DNA of 64,000 nt from Sysuimicrobium calidum (GCA_031459935.1 JAVKHN010000001.1:1-64000), one strand, 5' to 3'; shown: positions 16,533 through 24,813, counted from the first letter of the stretch. A program made the numbers and translations. Notes: generated by a model not told the origin, from the sequence alone.

Positions 16533-18191
16533 ATGAGACGGTGGTGGCTGATCGCGGTTCTGGCCCTCGTGGTAGGGGGCGGGGCCTTTGCGGCGGTCCA
16601 AACCCGGAACAACAGAACCCAGCCGCCCCGGTGGCGCACCGCTCCCGTGGTGCGGGGAGAACTCCTCGTGGCCGTGAGCGCTTCTGGCTCCGTCCGGCCC
16701 TACTCCGAGGTGGAGGTGAAGTCCCGGGCCACGGGGATCGTGCGGAGGGTCCTGGTGCGGGAGGGAGACGAGGTCCGCGCAGGGCAGGTGCTTGTGGAGA
16801 TCGACGACCCGGATGCCCTGAGCGCCCTGCGCTCCGCTCAGGCCGGCTACGACGCCGCACTGGCACGCCTCCGGCAGCTGGAGGCCCAGCACCGGGCTCA
16901 GCGGGCCCAGGAACGAGAGCAGGTGGCGGCCGCCCAGGCGGCGCTCGAGGCGGCCCGGGCCCGGCTCCACCAGCTCCTGAACGAGCAGGCCCAGCGGAGA
17001 AGCCAGCAGCAGGCCCAGATTGCCCAGGCCCAGGCGGCGCTCGAGGCGGCCCGGGCCCGGCTCCAGCAGCTCCTGAGCGGCACCCGGCCCGAGGAGCTCC
17101 TGCAGGCGGAGCAGGCCCTAGAGGCCGCGCAGGCGGAACTTCGACTCAGCGAGCAGAGCTACGCCCGGGTGGAGCAGTTGGTGCAGCAGGGGTTTTTGGC
17201 GCGGCAGGAGCTGGATGGTGCGGCCGCGCGGCTCGCGAGCGACCGGGCCCAGGTGCAGTCCGCCCGGGCCCGCCTAGAGCAACTCCGCGCGGGTCCCACC
17301 CGCGAGCAGATCGAGGAGGCCCGGGCTGCGGTGCGGCAGGCGGAGGCGCAGCTCGAGCAGGCTCAGGCCGCCTCCCAGGACGAGGCGGTACGTCGGCAGG
17401 AGATCCTGGCTGCCCAGGCGGCTGTGCGGCAGGCGGAGGCACAGCTCGCTCAGGCCCGGGCAAGCGCCCTGCAGGAAGCCACCCGGGCCGCGGAGCGCAT
17501 GGCGGCCCAGGCCGCGGTGCGGCAGGCGGAGGCGAACCTGCGCAATGCCCAGGATCGCGTCCGGGAGACCCAGATCCGGGCACCCGTGGGCGGGTTCATC
17601 TCCGTCCTCTCCGTGCAGGTGGGGCAGTCCGTGATCGGCAGCACCCAGGGCGGGACCCCGGTGATGCGGATCGCGGTCACCGAACCCGTGCTCGCGAAGG
17701 TCCTGGTGGATGAGGTGGACATCTCGCGGATCCGGCCGGGGATGAAGGCCACGGTCCGGGCGGACGCGCTTGCGGACCAGGCCTTTTCCGCCAAGGTGCT
17801 CTCCATCTCCCCCAGCGCCCAGCTCAACAACAACGTGGTGCAGTACGAGGTTGTGCTCCAGGTGGAGGATCCCCAGCACCGGCTGCGGCTCGGGATGACC
17901 GTACAGGCGGAGTTCACCGTCCTGCACCGGTCCGGGGTGCTGCTCGTCCCCCGGGAGGCGGTGCGCGGGAACGCGGTGCTGGTGGTGGAGCATGGCGAGG
18001 TTCGGGCCCGCCACGTGACGCTGGGACCCACGGACGGCCGGATGGTGGAGGTGAAGAGCGGTCTGCGGGAAGGAGAGGTGGTGTTCCTGGGGGTGGAGCG
18101 GGGTCCGGAGGCGCAGGCCCCTCGGAATCCCTTCCTCCCGCAGTTTCCGCGGCGTTCCCCCACTCCTCCCGGCCTGCGGAGGATCCCATGA
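16533..18191 (+). CDS. MacA-like periplasmic adaptor (HlyD family)
   Basis: The 552-residue adaptor is long for its family. It has an N-terminal membrane anchor (about 5-22) and a lipoyl half with VKSRATGIVRRVLVREGDEVRAGQVLVEID (62-91, given here in full only to the metal-free lipoyl turn). A coiled-coil region of about 250 residues follows, very rich in Q, A, E and R, then IRAPVGGFISVLSV, the second lipoyl half. The C-terminal beta-barrel shows IRPGMKATVRADA and LRLGMTVQAEFTV. The coiled coil includes a 48-bp near-identical DNA repeat. ATG at 16533 follows AGGAGG, 9 nt after the TolC stop. Its stop overlaps the ABC ATPase start by 4 nt, the standard MacA-MacB arrangement. Confidence 0.9.
   Translation: MRRWWLIAVLALVVGGGAFAAVQTRNNRTQPPRWRTAPVVRGELLVAVSASGSVRPYSEVEVKSRATGIVRRVLVREGDEVRAGQVLVEIDDPDALSALRSAQAGYDAALARLRQLEAQHRAQRAQEREQVAAAQAALEAARARLHQLLNEQAQRRSQQQAQIAQAQAALEAARARLQQLLSGTRPEELLQAEQALEAAQAELRLSEQSYARVEQLVQQGFLARQELDGAAARLASDRAQVQSARARLEQLRAGPTREQIEEARAAVRQAEAQLEQAQAASQDEAVRRQEILAAQAAVRQAEAQLAQARASALQEATRAAERMAAQAAVRQAEANLRNAQDRVRETQIRAPVGGFISVLSVQVGQSVIGSTQGGTPVMRIAVTEPVLAKVLVDEVDISRIRPGMKATVRADALADQAFSAKVLSISPSAQLNNNVVQYEVVLQVEDPQHRLRLGMTVQAEFTVLHRSGVLLVPREAVRGNAVLVVEHGEVRARHVTLGPTDGRMVEVKSGLREGEVVFLGVERGPEAQAPRNPFLPQFPRRSPTPPGLRRIP
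16933..17076 (+). repeat. 48-bp direct repeat pair within the MacA-like coiled coil
   Basis: Copies at 16933-16980 and 17029-17076 differ at one base (C at 16970, G at 17066) and are offset by 96 bp (32 codons). Each encodes about AQAALEAARARLxQLL. The close identity in third-codon positions suggests a recent duplication within the hairpin. Confidence 0.8.
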
Positions 18192-18889
18192 CGCTCCTCG
18201 AGCTCACGGAGGTCACCAAGGTCTACCGGATGGACGGGGTGGAGGTGTGGGCGCTTCGGGGCGTGAGTTTGGGGATTGAAGCCGGGGAGTTCGTGGCCAT
18301 CATGGGGCCTTCGGGCTCCGGGAAGTCCACGTGCATGAACATCCTGGGCCTGCTGGACCGGCCCACCTTCGGCGTGTACCGGTTTGAGGGTCGGGACGTA
18401 TCGGGTCTGGGAGAGGTGGAGCGGGCCCGGCTGCGCAACCGCCGCATCGGCTTTGTGTTCCAGGCCTACAACCTCCTTCCCCGCACCACGGCCCTGGAGA
18501 ACGTGGAGCTGCCTCTGCTGTACGCGGGGATCCGGGACCGGGCTCGGGCCCTAGAGGCCCTGCGGTGGGTGGGGCTGGAGCACCGAGCGCACCACCTTCC
18601 CACGCAGCTGTCGGGCGGGGAGCAGCAGCGGGTGGCCATCGCGCGGGCCCTGGTGATGCAGCCGGCGCTTGTCCTAGCGGACGAGCCCACCGGCAACCTC
18701 GACACCCAGACGAGCCTGGAGGTGATGGGGTTGTTGCAGCGGCTCAACGAGCGGGGAGTCACCGTCGTGATGGTGACCCACGAGCCGGACATCGCGGCCT
18801 TCGCCCGGCGGATCGTACAGTTCCGGGATGGCCGCATCGTGCAGGACCGTCCCAACCGGCCACGTCAGCTCTCGGAGGTTCGGCCGTGA
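18188..18889 (+). CDS. ABC transporter ATP-binding protein (MacB/LolD type)
   Basis: This 233-residue ATPase carries Walker A GPSGSGKST (about 40-48), a Q-loop at VFQAYNLLPRTTALENVELPL, signature LSGGEQQRVAIARAL, Walker B LVLADEPTGNLD and an H-loop at MVTHEPD. The NLL and TGNLD forms are typical of the MacB/LolD/FtsE group, which power mechanotransmission-type exporters rather than substrate import. The start overlaps the MacA-like stop, and the stop overlaps the permease start, each by 4 nt. In E. coli MacB the ATPase and permease are fused, but here they are two polypeptides. Confidence 0.95.
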   Translation: MTLLELTEVTKVYRMDGVEVWALRGVSLGIEAGEFVAIMGPSGSGKSTCMNILGLLDRPTFGVYRFEGRDVSGLGEVERARLRNRRIGFVFQAYNLLPRTTALENVELPLLYAGIRDRARALEALRWVGLEHRAHHLPTQLSGGEQQRVAIARALVMQPALVLADEPTGNLDTQTSLEVMGLLQRLNERGVTVVMVTHEPDIAAFARRIVQFRDGRIVQDRPNRPRQLSEVRP

Positions 18890-20103
18890 CCCTGCTGGCG
18901 AGCATCCGCATCGCGCTCCGGGCCCTGGCAGCAAACCCCCTCCGGTCGCTGTTGACCACCCTGGGGGTGATCATCGGGGTGGGCGCGGTGGTGACCACGG
19001 TGAGCATCGGTGCCGGCGCCCGCCGCAGCGTCGAAGAGCAACTCACGGCCCTGGGCACCAACCTCCTCACGATCCTCCCGGGCCGGGCTGCAGGTCCCGG
19101 AGGAATCGGGTTCGGGCTCGGGACGGTGCAGACCCTCACGTGGGAGGATGCGGAGGCCGTTCAGACCTCCCTTCCGGATGTGGAGGCGGTGGCCGCGGAG
19201 TACAGCCGACCGGCCCAGGTGGTGGCGGGCCCCTACAACGACACCACGAACGTGAGCGGGGTCACTCCCTCCTTCCCGGAGGTACGCAACTGGCACCCCG
19301 TGGAGGGAACGTTCTTCGGGGAGCTGGAGATGCGGACCCGGGCCCGGGTGGCGGTGATCGGACAGACGGTGCGGGAGACGCTGTTTCCGGACCGGGATCC
19401 CATCGGACAGCCGATCCGCATCAACCGGATCCTCTTCACCGTGGTCGGGGTGATGGAGCGCAAGGGCTCCACGGGGTTCGGGGACCGGGACGACGTGGTG
19501 TTCGTTCCCCTCTCCACGGCCCAGAAGCGCCTCTTTGGGGTGGACCACGTCCGGGCGGTGTACGTGAAGGTGCGGGACGCCTACCGCATGGATGCGGTGG
19601 CCGCTCAGGTGGAGTCCCTGCTGCGGGCCCGGCACCGCATCCGGGAGGATCAGGAGTCCGACTTCGTGGTGCGCAACCAGGCGGAGGTGATGCAGGCCTT
19701 CACCGGTGTCACCCAGACCATCACCCTGCTGCTGGGGGCCATCGCCGCGGTGTCGCTCGTGGTGGGCGGGATCGGCATCATGAACATCATGCTGGTCTCC
19801 GTCACCGAGCGCACCCGGGAGATCGGGATCCGAAAGGCCGTGGGGGCTCCCCCACAGGCCATCCTCCTCCAGTTCCTCGTGGAGTCCGTGCTGCTGAGCG
19901 TGGGCGGAGGGCTGTTGGGGATCGGGCTGGCCCTGGTGGCCACCCGGATGATTTCGGGGCTTGCGGGCTGGATGACCATCGTGACCCCAGGGGCGGTGCT
20001 TCTGGCCTTCGGCTTCGCGGTGGCCACGGGGCTGTTCTTCGGCCTGTACCCCGCCCACCGGGCGGCCCGGCTGGATCCCATCGCGGCTCTGCGGTACGAG
20101 TGA
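18886..20103 (+). CDS. MacB/FtsX-type ABC transporter permease
   Basis: The 405-residue permease has TM1 near 18-40 (LLTTLGVIIGVGAVVTTVSI), a large periplasmic MacB core domain of about 230 residues, and three C-terminal helices. These carry SLVVGGIGIMNIMLVSVTERTREIGIRKAVG, split over TM2 and the coupling helix, and end FFGLYPAHRAARLDPIAALRYE. This is the complete MacB/FtsX layout. With the ATPase and MacA-like adaptor it should form a tripartite pump through a TolC channel, exporting drugs, peptides or envelope components. GTG at 18886 overlaps the ATPase TGA. The open frame continues upstream to 18565 as a shadow of the ATPase gene. Confidence 0.94.
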   Translation: MTLLASIRIALRALAANPLRSLLTTLGVIIGVGAVVTTVSIGAGARRSVEEQLTALGTNLLTILPGRAAGPGGIGFGLGTVQTLTWEDAEAVQTSLPDVEAVAAEYSRPAQVVAGPYNDTTNVSGVTPSFPEVRNWHPVEGTFFGELEMRTRARVAVIGQTVRETLFPDRDPIGQPIRINRILFTVVGVMERKGSTGFGDRDDVVFVPLSTAQKRLFGVDHVRAVYVKVRDAYRMDAVAAQVESLLRARHRIREDQESDFVVRNQAEVMQAFTGVTQTITLLLGAIAAVSLVVGGIGIMNIMLVSVTERTREIGIRKAVGAPPQAILLQFLVESVLLSVGGGLLGIGLALVATRMISGLAGWMTIVTPGAVLLAFGFAVATGLFFGLYPAHRAARLDPIAALRYE

Positions 20104-20116
20104 TCGGGAGGAGCGA

Positions 20117-20527
20117 ATGCGCAGGTACGTGGCGGTGGCACTCACGACTGTACTCCTGAGCGGATGCGCCCAGGGCCGCGCAGCACCTCCCGTGGATCCG
20201 GCCTTCCGCGTGGCGGCCGCGGTGCTGGCTCTGGAGCGGGTCGGAAGGGGCCTCACCCCTCAGCAGGCACAACGGACGTTGCCGCTGTTGGAGGCGCTGC
20301 GCCACCTGCGTCCGGAGGAACAGGAGGTGGCCCACAGGCTCCTCGTACAGTTCCAAGCACTGCTCACCCCGGCTCAGCAGCAGGCCCTGCGGGCCACCCG
20401 GGAGCGGGTCCGGGAGCGGTTGGGTGGGGCCCCGCGTCCGGTGGATCCGGAGCGGGCCGCGGAGTTCCGGGGGAGGGTCGTGGACCGGGCGATGCAGCTG
20501 CTGGAACGACGGGCCCGAGGGCGATGA
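20117..20527 (+). CDS. LTxxQ-motif (Spy/CpxP-type) lipoprotein
   Basis: The 136-residue protein has a lipoprotein signal with lipobox LLSGC (C17), so it should be anchored by lipid in the envelope. The mature part is helical and contains two LTxxQ motifs, LTPQQ at 46-50 and LTPAQ at 83-87. Two such motifs are the hallmark of Spy/CpxP proteins, which are periplasmic chaperones or modulators of envelope-stress kinases. It is lipid-anchored, unlike E. coli Spy and CpxP. ATG at 20117 follows GGGAGGAGCG, 13 nt after the permease stop, so it is the last gene of the efflux operon. A feedback role on the kinase at 4316 is inference. Confidence 0.75.
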   Translation: MRRYVAVALTTVLLSGCAQGRAAPPVDPAFRVAAAVLALERVGRGLTPQQAQRTLPLLEALRHLRPEEQEVAHRLLVQFQALLTPAQQQALRATRERVRERLGGAPRPVDPERAAEFRGRVVDRAMQLLERRARGR

Positions 20528-20963
20528 ACCCCTCCAGAACCTCCAGCTGGTCCACGCCAGGCAGATCGAGTGGGCCTTACCGCCATGGGACCCGCATGCG
20601 AAGCCCTGCGGGTGGGTCCAGGAGCGCACTCCGACAGCATCCGGTCACCTTCAGGATCCGGCCGACCCGCGTCGTGTGCCTGTCCTTCGCAGAGGGTACC
20701 AACGCCCTTACCACCGCCTCCGGTCCCTCCGCGGTCAACGGGATGGTGGACGGAATCCTCGTGGCCACGTACTGGACCTCGACTTCTGCGCGGTCAGGAA
20801 CTGGCCGCACGGACTGCCGCTCATCAAGCCGGGACAGGCGACGACCTCTTGGGATTCGGGTTGCTCGGTGCTACCCTCATTCTGCAGCGATTGCGGCCCG
20901 CCCTCCTGAGGGGTAGCTCGGGTACCGATCCGGCCACGCGGTTGGGGCCGGGAGGGCGCGCAG
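20528..20963. other. Gene-poor interval of about 440 bp with no supported gene
   Basis: Open frames cover this stretch on both strands, for example 20577-20810 minus (77 codons) and overlapping plus-strand frames. None has a clear ribosome binding site plus a recognisable family. No tRNA-like or terminator structure was found. One plus frame near 20840-20905 gives a hydrophobic segment (DLLGFGLLGATLILQRL), so a decayed membrane-protein gene is possible but not shown. Confidence 0.4.
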
Positions 20964-20969
20964 TATAAT
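20942..20969 (+). promoter_or_regulatory. Promoter of the molybdenum-hydroxylase maturation operon
   Basis: TATAAT at 20964-20969 is a perfect -10, unusual in such GC-rich DNA. TTGGGG at 20942-20947 lies 16 bp upstream as a possible -35. Transcription would start near 20976, about 12 nt before the ATG at 20988, so the leader is very short. Confidence 0.6.
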
Positions 20970-20987
20970 GGATTCGAGGATGCACGG

Positions 20988-21938
20988 ATGCGGCCAACAC
21001 TAGGAAACATCGAACAGATCCTCGGGGCGCTGGAGCAAGAGGGGTACATCGCGGACCGGGAGATCGCCACCGCCATCTACCTCTCCATCGAGCTCCACAA
21101 GCCGCTCCTCGTGGAGGGTGCGGCCGGGGTGGGGAAAACCGAGATCGCGAAGGTCATAGCTCAAGCTCTCGGAACCGACCTCATCCGGCTGCAGTGCTAC
21201 GAGGGGCTAGATGTCAGCACCGCCCTCTACGAGTGGAACTATCCCAAGCAGATGCTGCGCATCCGTCTGGAGGAAGGGACCGAACGCACCGTGGAGGAGA
21301 AGGAACAGACCATTTTCTCGGAGTCTTTCCTGCTCCGTCGACCCCTCCTCCAGGCCATCACCCATCACCGGGCTCCGGTGCTCCTGGTGGACGAGATCGA
21401 TCGGGCGGACGTGGAGTTCGAGAGCTTCCTGCTGGAGGTCCTGAGCGACTGGCAGGTGACCATCCCGGAGATCGGGACCATCCGGGCCCAACACATCCCG
21501 TACGTGGTGCTCACCAGCAACCGCACCCGGGAGCTGAGCGACGCCCTCCGGCGGCGGTGCCTGTACCTGTGGATTGACTATCCCAGCTTCGAGAAGGAGC
21601 TGCGCATCGTGCTCCGCAAGGTCCCCGGCATCTCACGGCGGCTGGCGGAGCAGATCGCGGCTTTCATGCACCTGGTCCGGCGCCTGGACCTCCAGAAGGT
21701 CCCCGGGGTGGCGGAGACCCTGGACTGGAGCCTCGCGCTCCTGCGGCTGCACCGGGACCACCTGGATCGGGAGAGCGTGGAGGAGACCGTGGGGTGCCTC
21801 TTCAAGCACCATGAGGACCAGAGGCTGGTGCGGGGCCCGTGGCTGGACGCAGCCCTCGCGGCCATCCACGAGGCCCAGCGGGACGGAGAGGGGTTCGCCC
21901 GGGCCCTGAGCCGGATCGAGCGGACGTTGAAGGCGTGA
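20988..21938 (+). CDS. MoxR-family AAA+ ATPase (CoxD-like)
   Basis: The 316-residue ATPase has Walker A GAAGVGKTE starting at G44 (K50, T51), Walker B LLVDEIDRAD with D135 and E136, sensor 1 at LTSNRTRELSDALRRR, and an arginine-finger region. MoxR-type ATPases work with VWA partners as chaperones that insert or mature metal cofactors. CoxD is needed for the CuSMoO2 centre of CO dehydrogenase. The ribosome binding site is weak and the leader short. Its stop overlaps the CoxE-like VWA start by 4 nt, and XdhC-like and MocA-like genes follow, so the context strongly supports maturation of a molybdenum hydroxylase. Confidence 0.92.
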   Translation: MRPTLGNIEQILGALEQEGYIADREIATAIYLSIELHKPLLVEGAAGVGKTEIAKVIAQALGTDLIRLQCYEGLDVSTALYEWNYPKQMLRIRLEEGTERTVEEKEQTIFSESFLLRRPLLQAITHHRAPVLLVDEIDRADVEFESFLLEVLSDWQVTIPEIGTIRAQHIPYVVLTSNRTRELSDALRRRCLYLWIDYPSFEKELRIVLRKVPGISRRLAEQIAAFMHLVRRLDLQKVPGVAETLDWSLALLRLHRDHLDRESVEETVGCLFKHHEDQRLVRGPWLDAALAAIHEAQRDGEGFARALSRIERTLKA

Positions 21939-23092
21939 GAAGACCGGATCTGGAAGACCTCACCGCCCACGTGGTGGCCTTCGGCCGTGCCCTGCGGGAC
22001 CGAGGGGTTCTGTGCGGCCCCGGGGAGATCGCGGACGCCCTCCGGGCCCTGGAACGGGTGGACGTCCTGGACCCGGAGCAGTTCCGGCTTGCCCTGCGGA
22101 CCACCCTGGTCCACAGCCACCACGACCTGCGCGTCTTCGACGCCCTCTATCCCCTCTACTGGTCCCCCTTCCCGCCCGCGGAATCCCTACTGGAGAACGG
22201 AGAGGAACCTCCGGCCCGGGAGGAGCCCGCGCAGGAGAAGGGCCAGCTCTCCATGGAACGGTGGGCGGATGCCGGGGAGGGGACGGAAGGGGAGCAGGAG
22301 GTCCCGGGCTACAGCGCCCTGGAGGTGTTGAGCCGGAAGGATTTCTCCAGCTTCACCGATCGCGAGCTCGAGGAGATCGGGAAACTGGTGGTGGCCATCG
22401 CCCGCCGCATCGCCACCCGCATGAGCCGGCGGATGCAGCGGACCCGGCACAGCCACCGGCTCGACCTCCGACGCACCATGCGGCTCCACCTGCGGTGGGG
22501 CGGGGAATTGCCGGCGCTGGCATTTAAGCGCCGTCGGATCCGCAAGACGCGGCTTGTGCTTCTGTGCGACGTCTCCGGCTCCATGGACATCTACAGCCGC
22601 TTTCTGATCCAGTTCGTGTACGCGCTCCAGGAGGCCGTGGGCAACGTGGAGTCCTTCGTCTTCAGCACCTCCCTCACCCGGGTCACCCCCGCCCTCCGGT
22701 CCCGGACCCTCCGGGAGGCGCTGGATCGCCTGAGCCGCACGGTGCCCAACTGGTCCGGGGGCACCCGGATCGGGGCGAGCCTCATGCAGTTCCTGGAGGG
22801 GTGGCGGCACCTGTTGGATCCGCGAACGGTGGTGGTGATCCTCAGCGACGGGTGGGACACCGGGGACGTGGAGATCCTGCACAGGGCCATGCGGGAGATC
22901 CGGGCCCGGTCGGGCCGGGTGATCTGGCTGAATCCCCTCCTCGGCAGTCCCGGCTACCAGCCCCTCACCCGGGGCATGCAGACGGCCCTGCCCTTCGTGG
23001 ATGTGTTCGCCGCTGCCCACAACCTCGAAAGCCTCCGCGCCCTGGAACGCACCCTGGCGGCGCGTCCGCGCCGCACCGCAAGGAGGGAGTAG
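21935..23092 (+). CDS. CoxE-like VWA-domain protein
   Basis: The 385-residue soluble protein has an N-terminal helical region, an acidic linker (about 85-125), an Arg-rich stretch (IATRMSRRMQRTRHSHRLDLRRT, about 160-182, part shown) and a C-terminal VWA domain with intact MIDAS DVSGS at 212-216 and LSDGWDTGD. This is the CoxE/DUF58-neighbour layout of proteins that pair with MoxR ATPases. It is unlike the two membrane VWA proteins at 5498 and 9510, since it has no transmembrane helices. GTG at 21935 overlaps the upstream TGA. XdhC-like follows 2 nt after its stop, so the four genes form one tight operon. Confidence 0.92.
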   Translation: MRRPDLEDLTAHVVAFGRALRDRGVLCGPGEIADALRALERVDVLDPEQFRLALRTTLVHSHHDLRVFDALYPLYWSPFPPAESLLENGEEPPAREEPAQEKGQLSMERWADAGEGTEGEQEVPGYSALEVLSRKDFSSFTDRELEEIGKLVVAIARRIATRMSRRMQRTRHSHRLDLRRTMRLHLRWGGELPALAFKRRRIRKTRLVLLCDVSGSMDIYSRFLIQFVYALQEAVGNVESFVFSTSLTRVTPALRSRTLREALDRLSRTVPNWSGGTRIGASLMQFLEGWRHLLDPRTVVVILSDGWDTGDVEILHRAMREIRARSGRVIWLNPLLGSPGYQPLTRGMQTALPFVDVFAAAHNLESLRALERTLAARPRRTARRE

Positions 23093-23094
23093 AG

Positions 23095-24213
23095 ATGCGG
23101 GAACTGCTGGATATCCTCCAGGCCCTGCGGGAGGTACGCAGCCGTGGGGAGGAAGCTGCCCTGGCCACCGTGGTCGGGGTTCGGGGGAGTACCTACCGGC
23201 GGGAGGGAGCCCGACTGCTGATCCGGTCCACCGGGGACCTCGTGGGCTCCATCTCCGGGGGGTGCCTGGAGGGGGACGTGCAGATCGTGGCCGAGGAGGT
23301 CCTGCGGGACGGGCGTCCGCGCCTGCTGCACTACGACCTCACCGCGGACGACGAGGCGGTGTGGGGTCTGGGATTGGGGTGCAACGGCGTGATCGACGTC
23401 CTGGTGGAGAAGGTGGGGATCACGGAACCCTCGCCGGAGCGGTTCCTGGAGGAGGCGGTGGAGCGGGAACGGCCGCTTGTGGTGGTCACGGTGGTTGGAC
23501 CGGAGGAATCCCCGCAGCTCGGGCGGCGCCTCGTGGTCTACCCGGATGGTACCCGGGAAGGGAGTCTCGGACGGGCAGAGGTCGATGCGCAAGCTGCTTC
23601 GCGGGCGCAGGAAACGCTGCGAGTTGGAAAGCCGGCCCGCGCGATCCTCGGGGAGTTGGAGCTCTTCTTCGAGCCCCTCCAGCCGCCCCTGCGGTTGGTG
23701 GTGTGCGGGGCTGGGCACGACGCCATCCCTGTGGTGCGCCTGGCACAGGAGCTGGGCTTCCGACCCGTGGTGGTGGACCGGAGGGAGAAGTTCCTCACCC
23801 GGGAGCGGTTCCCGGAGGCGCACGGATTCCTACACACGGAGTTCCCGGAGGCCGCACAAGCGATCCAGCCGGATCCCAGAACCTGCGTGGTGGTGATGAC
23901 CCACAACTACCTGCACGACAAGAACCTCATCCGCTCGCTGCTCACCTACCCCACTCCGCCCGCCTACCTGGGGCTTCTGGGTCCCCGGCAGCGCACCCAG
24001 AAGATCCTGCGGGAGCTGGAGGCGGAAGGCATAAAGCCAAGCCCGGAACTGAAGGAACGGATCTACGCGCCGGTGGGCCTTGACATCGGGGCGGAGGGGC
24101 CAGAGCAGATCGCCCTCGCCATCCTGGCGGAGATCCTGGCGGCCCTGAACGGCCGGAAGGCGGGATTCCTGCGGGATCGCCCCGCCCCCATCCACGAGCC
24201 ACTCCCCGTGTGA
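23095..24213 (+). CDS. XdhC/CoxI-family molybdenum cofactor maturation protein
   Basis: The 372-residue protein has the XdhC_CoxI N-terminal domain with VVGVRGSTYRREGARLLI, the ISGGCLEGDV motif and a C-terminal Rossmann domain beginning VVCGAGHDAIPVVRLAQELGF. XdhC binds molybdenum cofactor, promotes its sulfuration and delivers it to xanthine dehydrogenase-type enzymes. The two-domain form is full length. ATG at 23095 follows AAGGAGGGAGTAG. Its stop overlaps the MocA-like start by 4 nt. The client enzyme is likely the molybdopterin large subunit at 48934 or one outside the window. Confidence 0.93.
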   Translation: MRELLDILQALREVRSRGEEAALATVVGVRGSTYRREGARLLIRSTGDLVGSISGGCLEGDVQIVAEEVLRDGRPRLLHYDLTADDEAVWGLGLGCNGVIDVLVEKVGITEPSPERFLEEAVERERPLVVVTVVGPEESPQLGRRLVVYPDGTREGSLGRAEVDAQAASRAQETLRVGKPARAILGELELFFEPLQPPLRLVVCGAGHDAIPVVRLAQELGFRPVVVDRREKFLTRERFPEAHGFLHTEFPEAAQAIQPDPRTCVVVMTHNYLHDKNLIRSLLTYPTPPAYLGLLGPRQRTQKILRELEAEGIKPSPELKERIYAPVGLDIGAEGPEQIALAILAEILAALNGRKAGFLRDRPAPIHEPLPV

Positions 24214-24797
24214 GCGGGCTCGCCTGTGTCGTGCTGGCGGCGGGCAGCAGCCGCCGCATGGGGCAGCCGAAGCTCCTGCTGCGCCTGGGGGGAAAGACCC
24301 TCCTGCGTCGGGCGGTGGAAACGGCCCTCGGGGTCTGCGGCCGCGTGGCGGTGGTCGTGGGACCAGAGGCGGACCGCATGCGGGCGGAGCTGCAGGATCT
24401 TCCCGTGGAGGTGGTGGAGAACCCGGAACACGAGCTGGGGCTCAGCACCTCCCTCCGACGGGGGATCGAGGCCGTGGCGGAGGCGGAGGCGGTGCTCCTG
24501 CTGCTCGCGGACCAGCCCGCCCTGACCCCCCAACACCTGCAGCGCCTCGTGGAGACCTGGCGGCGAAGCGGAGCACGGATCGTCGCCTGCACGTACCGCG
24601 GAACCGTAGGCCCGCCGACCCTCTTCCATCGCACGCTGCTCCCGGAATTGAAAGCTCTGCGGGGGGATGTGGGAGCTAAGCCGATCCTGGAAGCCCACCG
24701 GGACGAAGCGATCTTCGTACCCCTGGAGGAGGCGGCCCTGGACGTGGATACCCCGGAGGACTGGGTCAGGGTGCAGGAAAGCATTCGGCCCTCCTGA
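24210..24797 (+). CDS. MobA/MocA-like molybdenum cofactor nucleotidyltransferase
   Basis: The 195-residue protein has the nucleotidyltransferase fold with LAAGSSRRMGQPKLLLRLGG near the N-terminus, where the G-rich loop binds nucleotide. LLLADQPALTP follows, the metal-binding D-x-P segment. It resembles MocA, which converts Mo-molybdopterin and CTP to molybdopterin cytosine dinucleotide for xanthine-oxidase-family enzymes, though MobA (GTP) and other sugar nucleotidyltransferases share the fold. The operon with CoxD-, CoxE- and XdhC-like genes favours the MCD role. GTG at 24210 overlaps the XdhC-like stop. Confidence 0.88.
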   Translation: MSGLACVVLAAGSSRRMGQPKLLLRLGGKTLLRRAVETALGVCGRVAVVVGPEADRMRAELQDLPVEVVENPEHELGLSTSLRRGIEAVAEAEAVLLLLADQPALTPQHLQRLVETWRRSGARIVACTYRGTVGPPTLFHRTLLPELKALRGDVGAKPILEAHRDEAIFVPLEEAALDVDTPEDWVRVQESIRPS

Positions 24798-24813
24798 TCT
24801 GCGGATCCATGCT

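Noticed and set aside
15269..17713. 814-codon plus-strand open frame
   Set aside because: It crosses the TolC and MacA-like genes in another frame. The Gly/Pro/Arg-rich translation has no domain.
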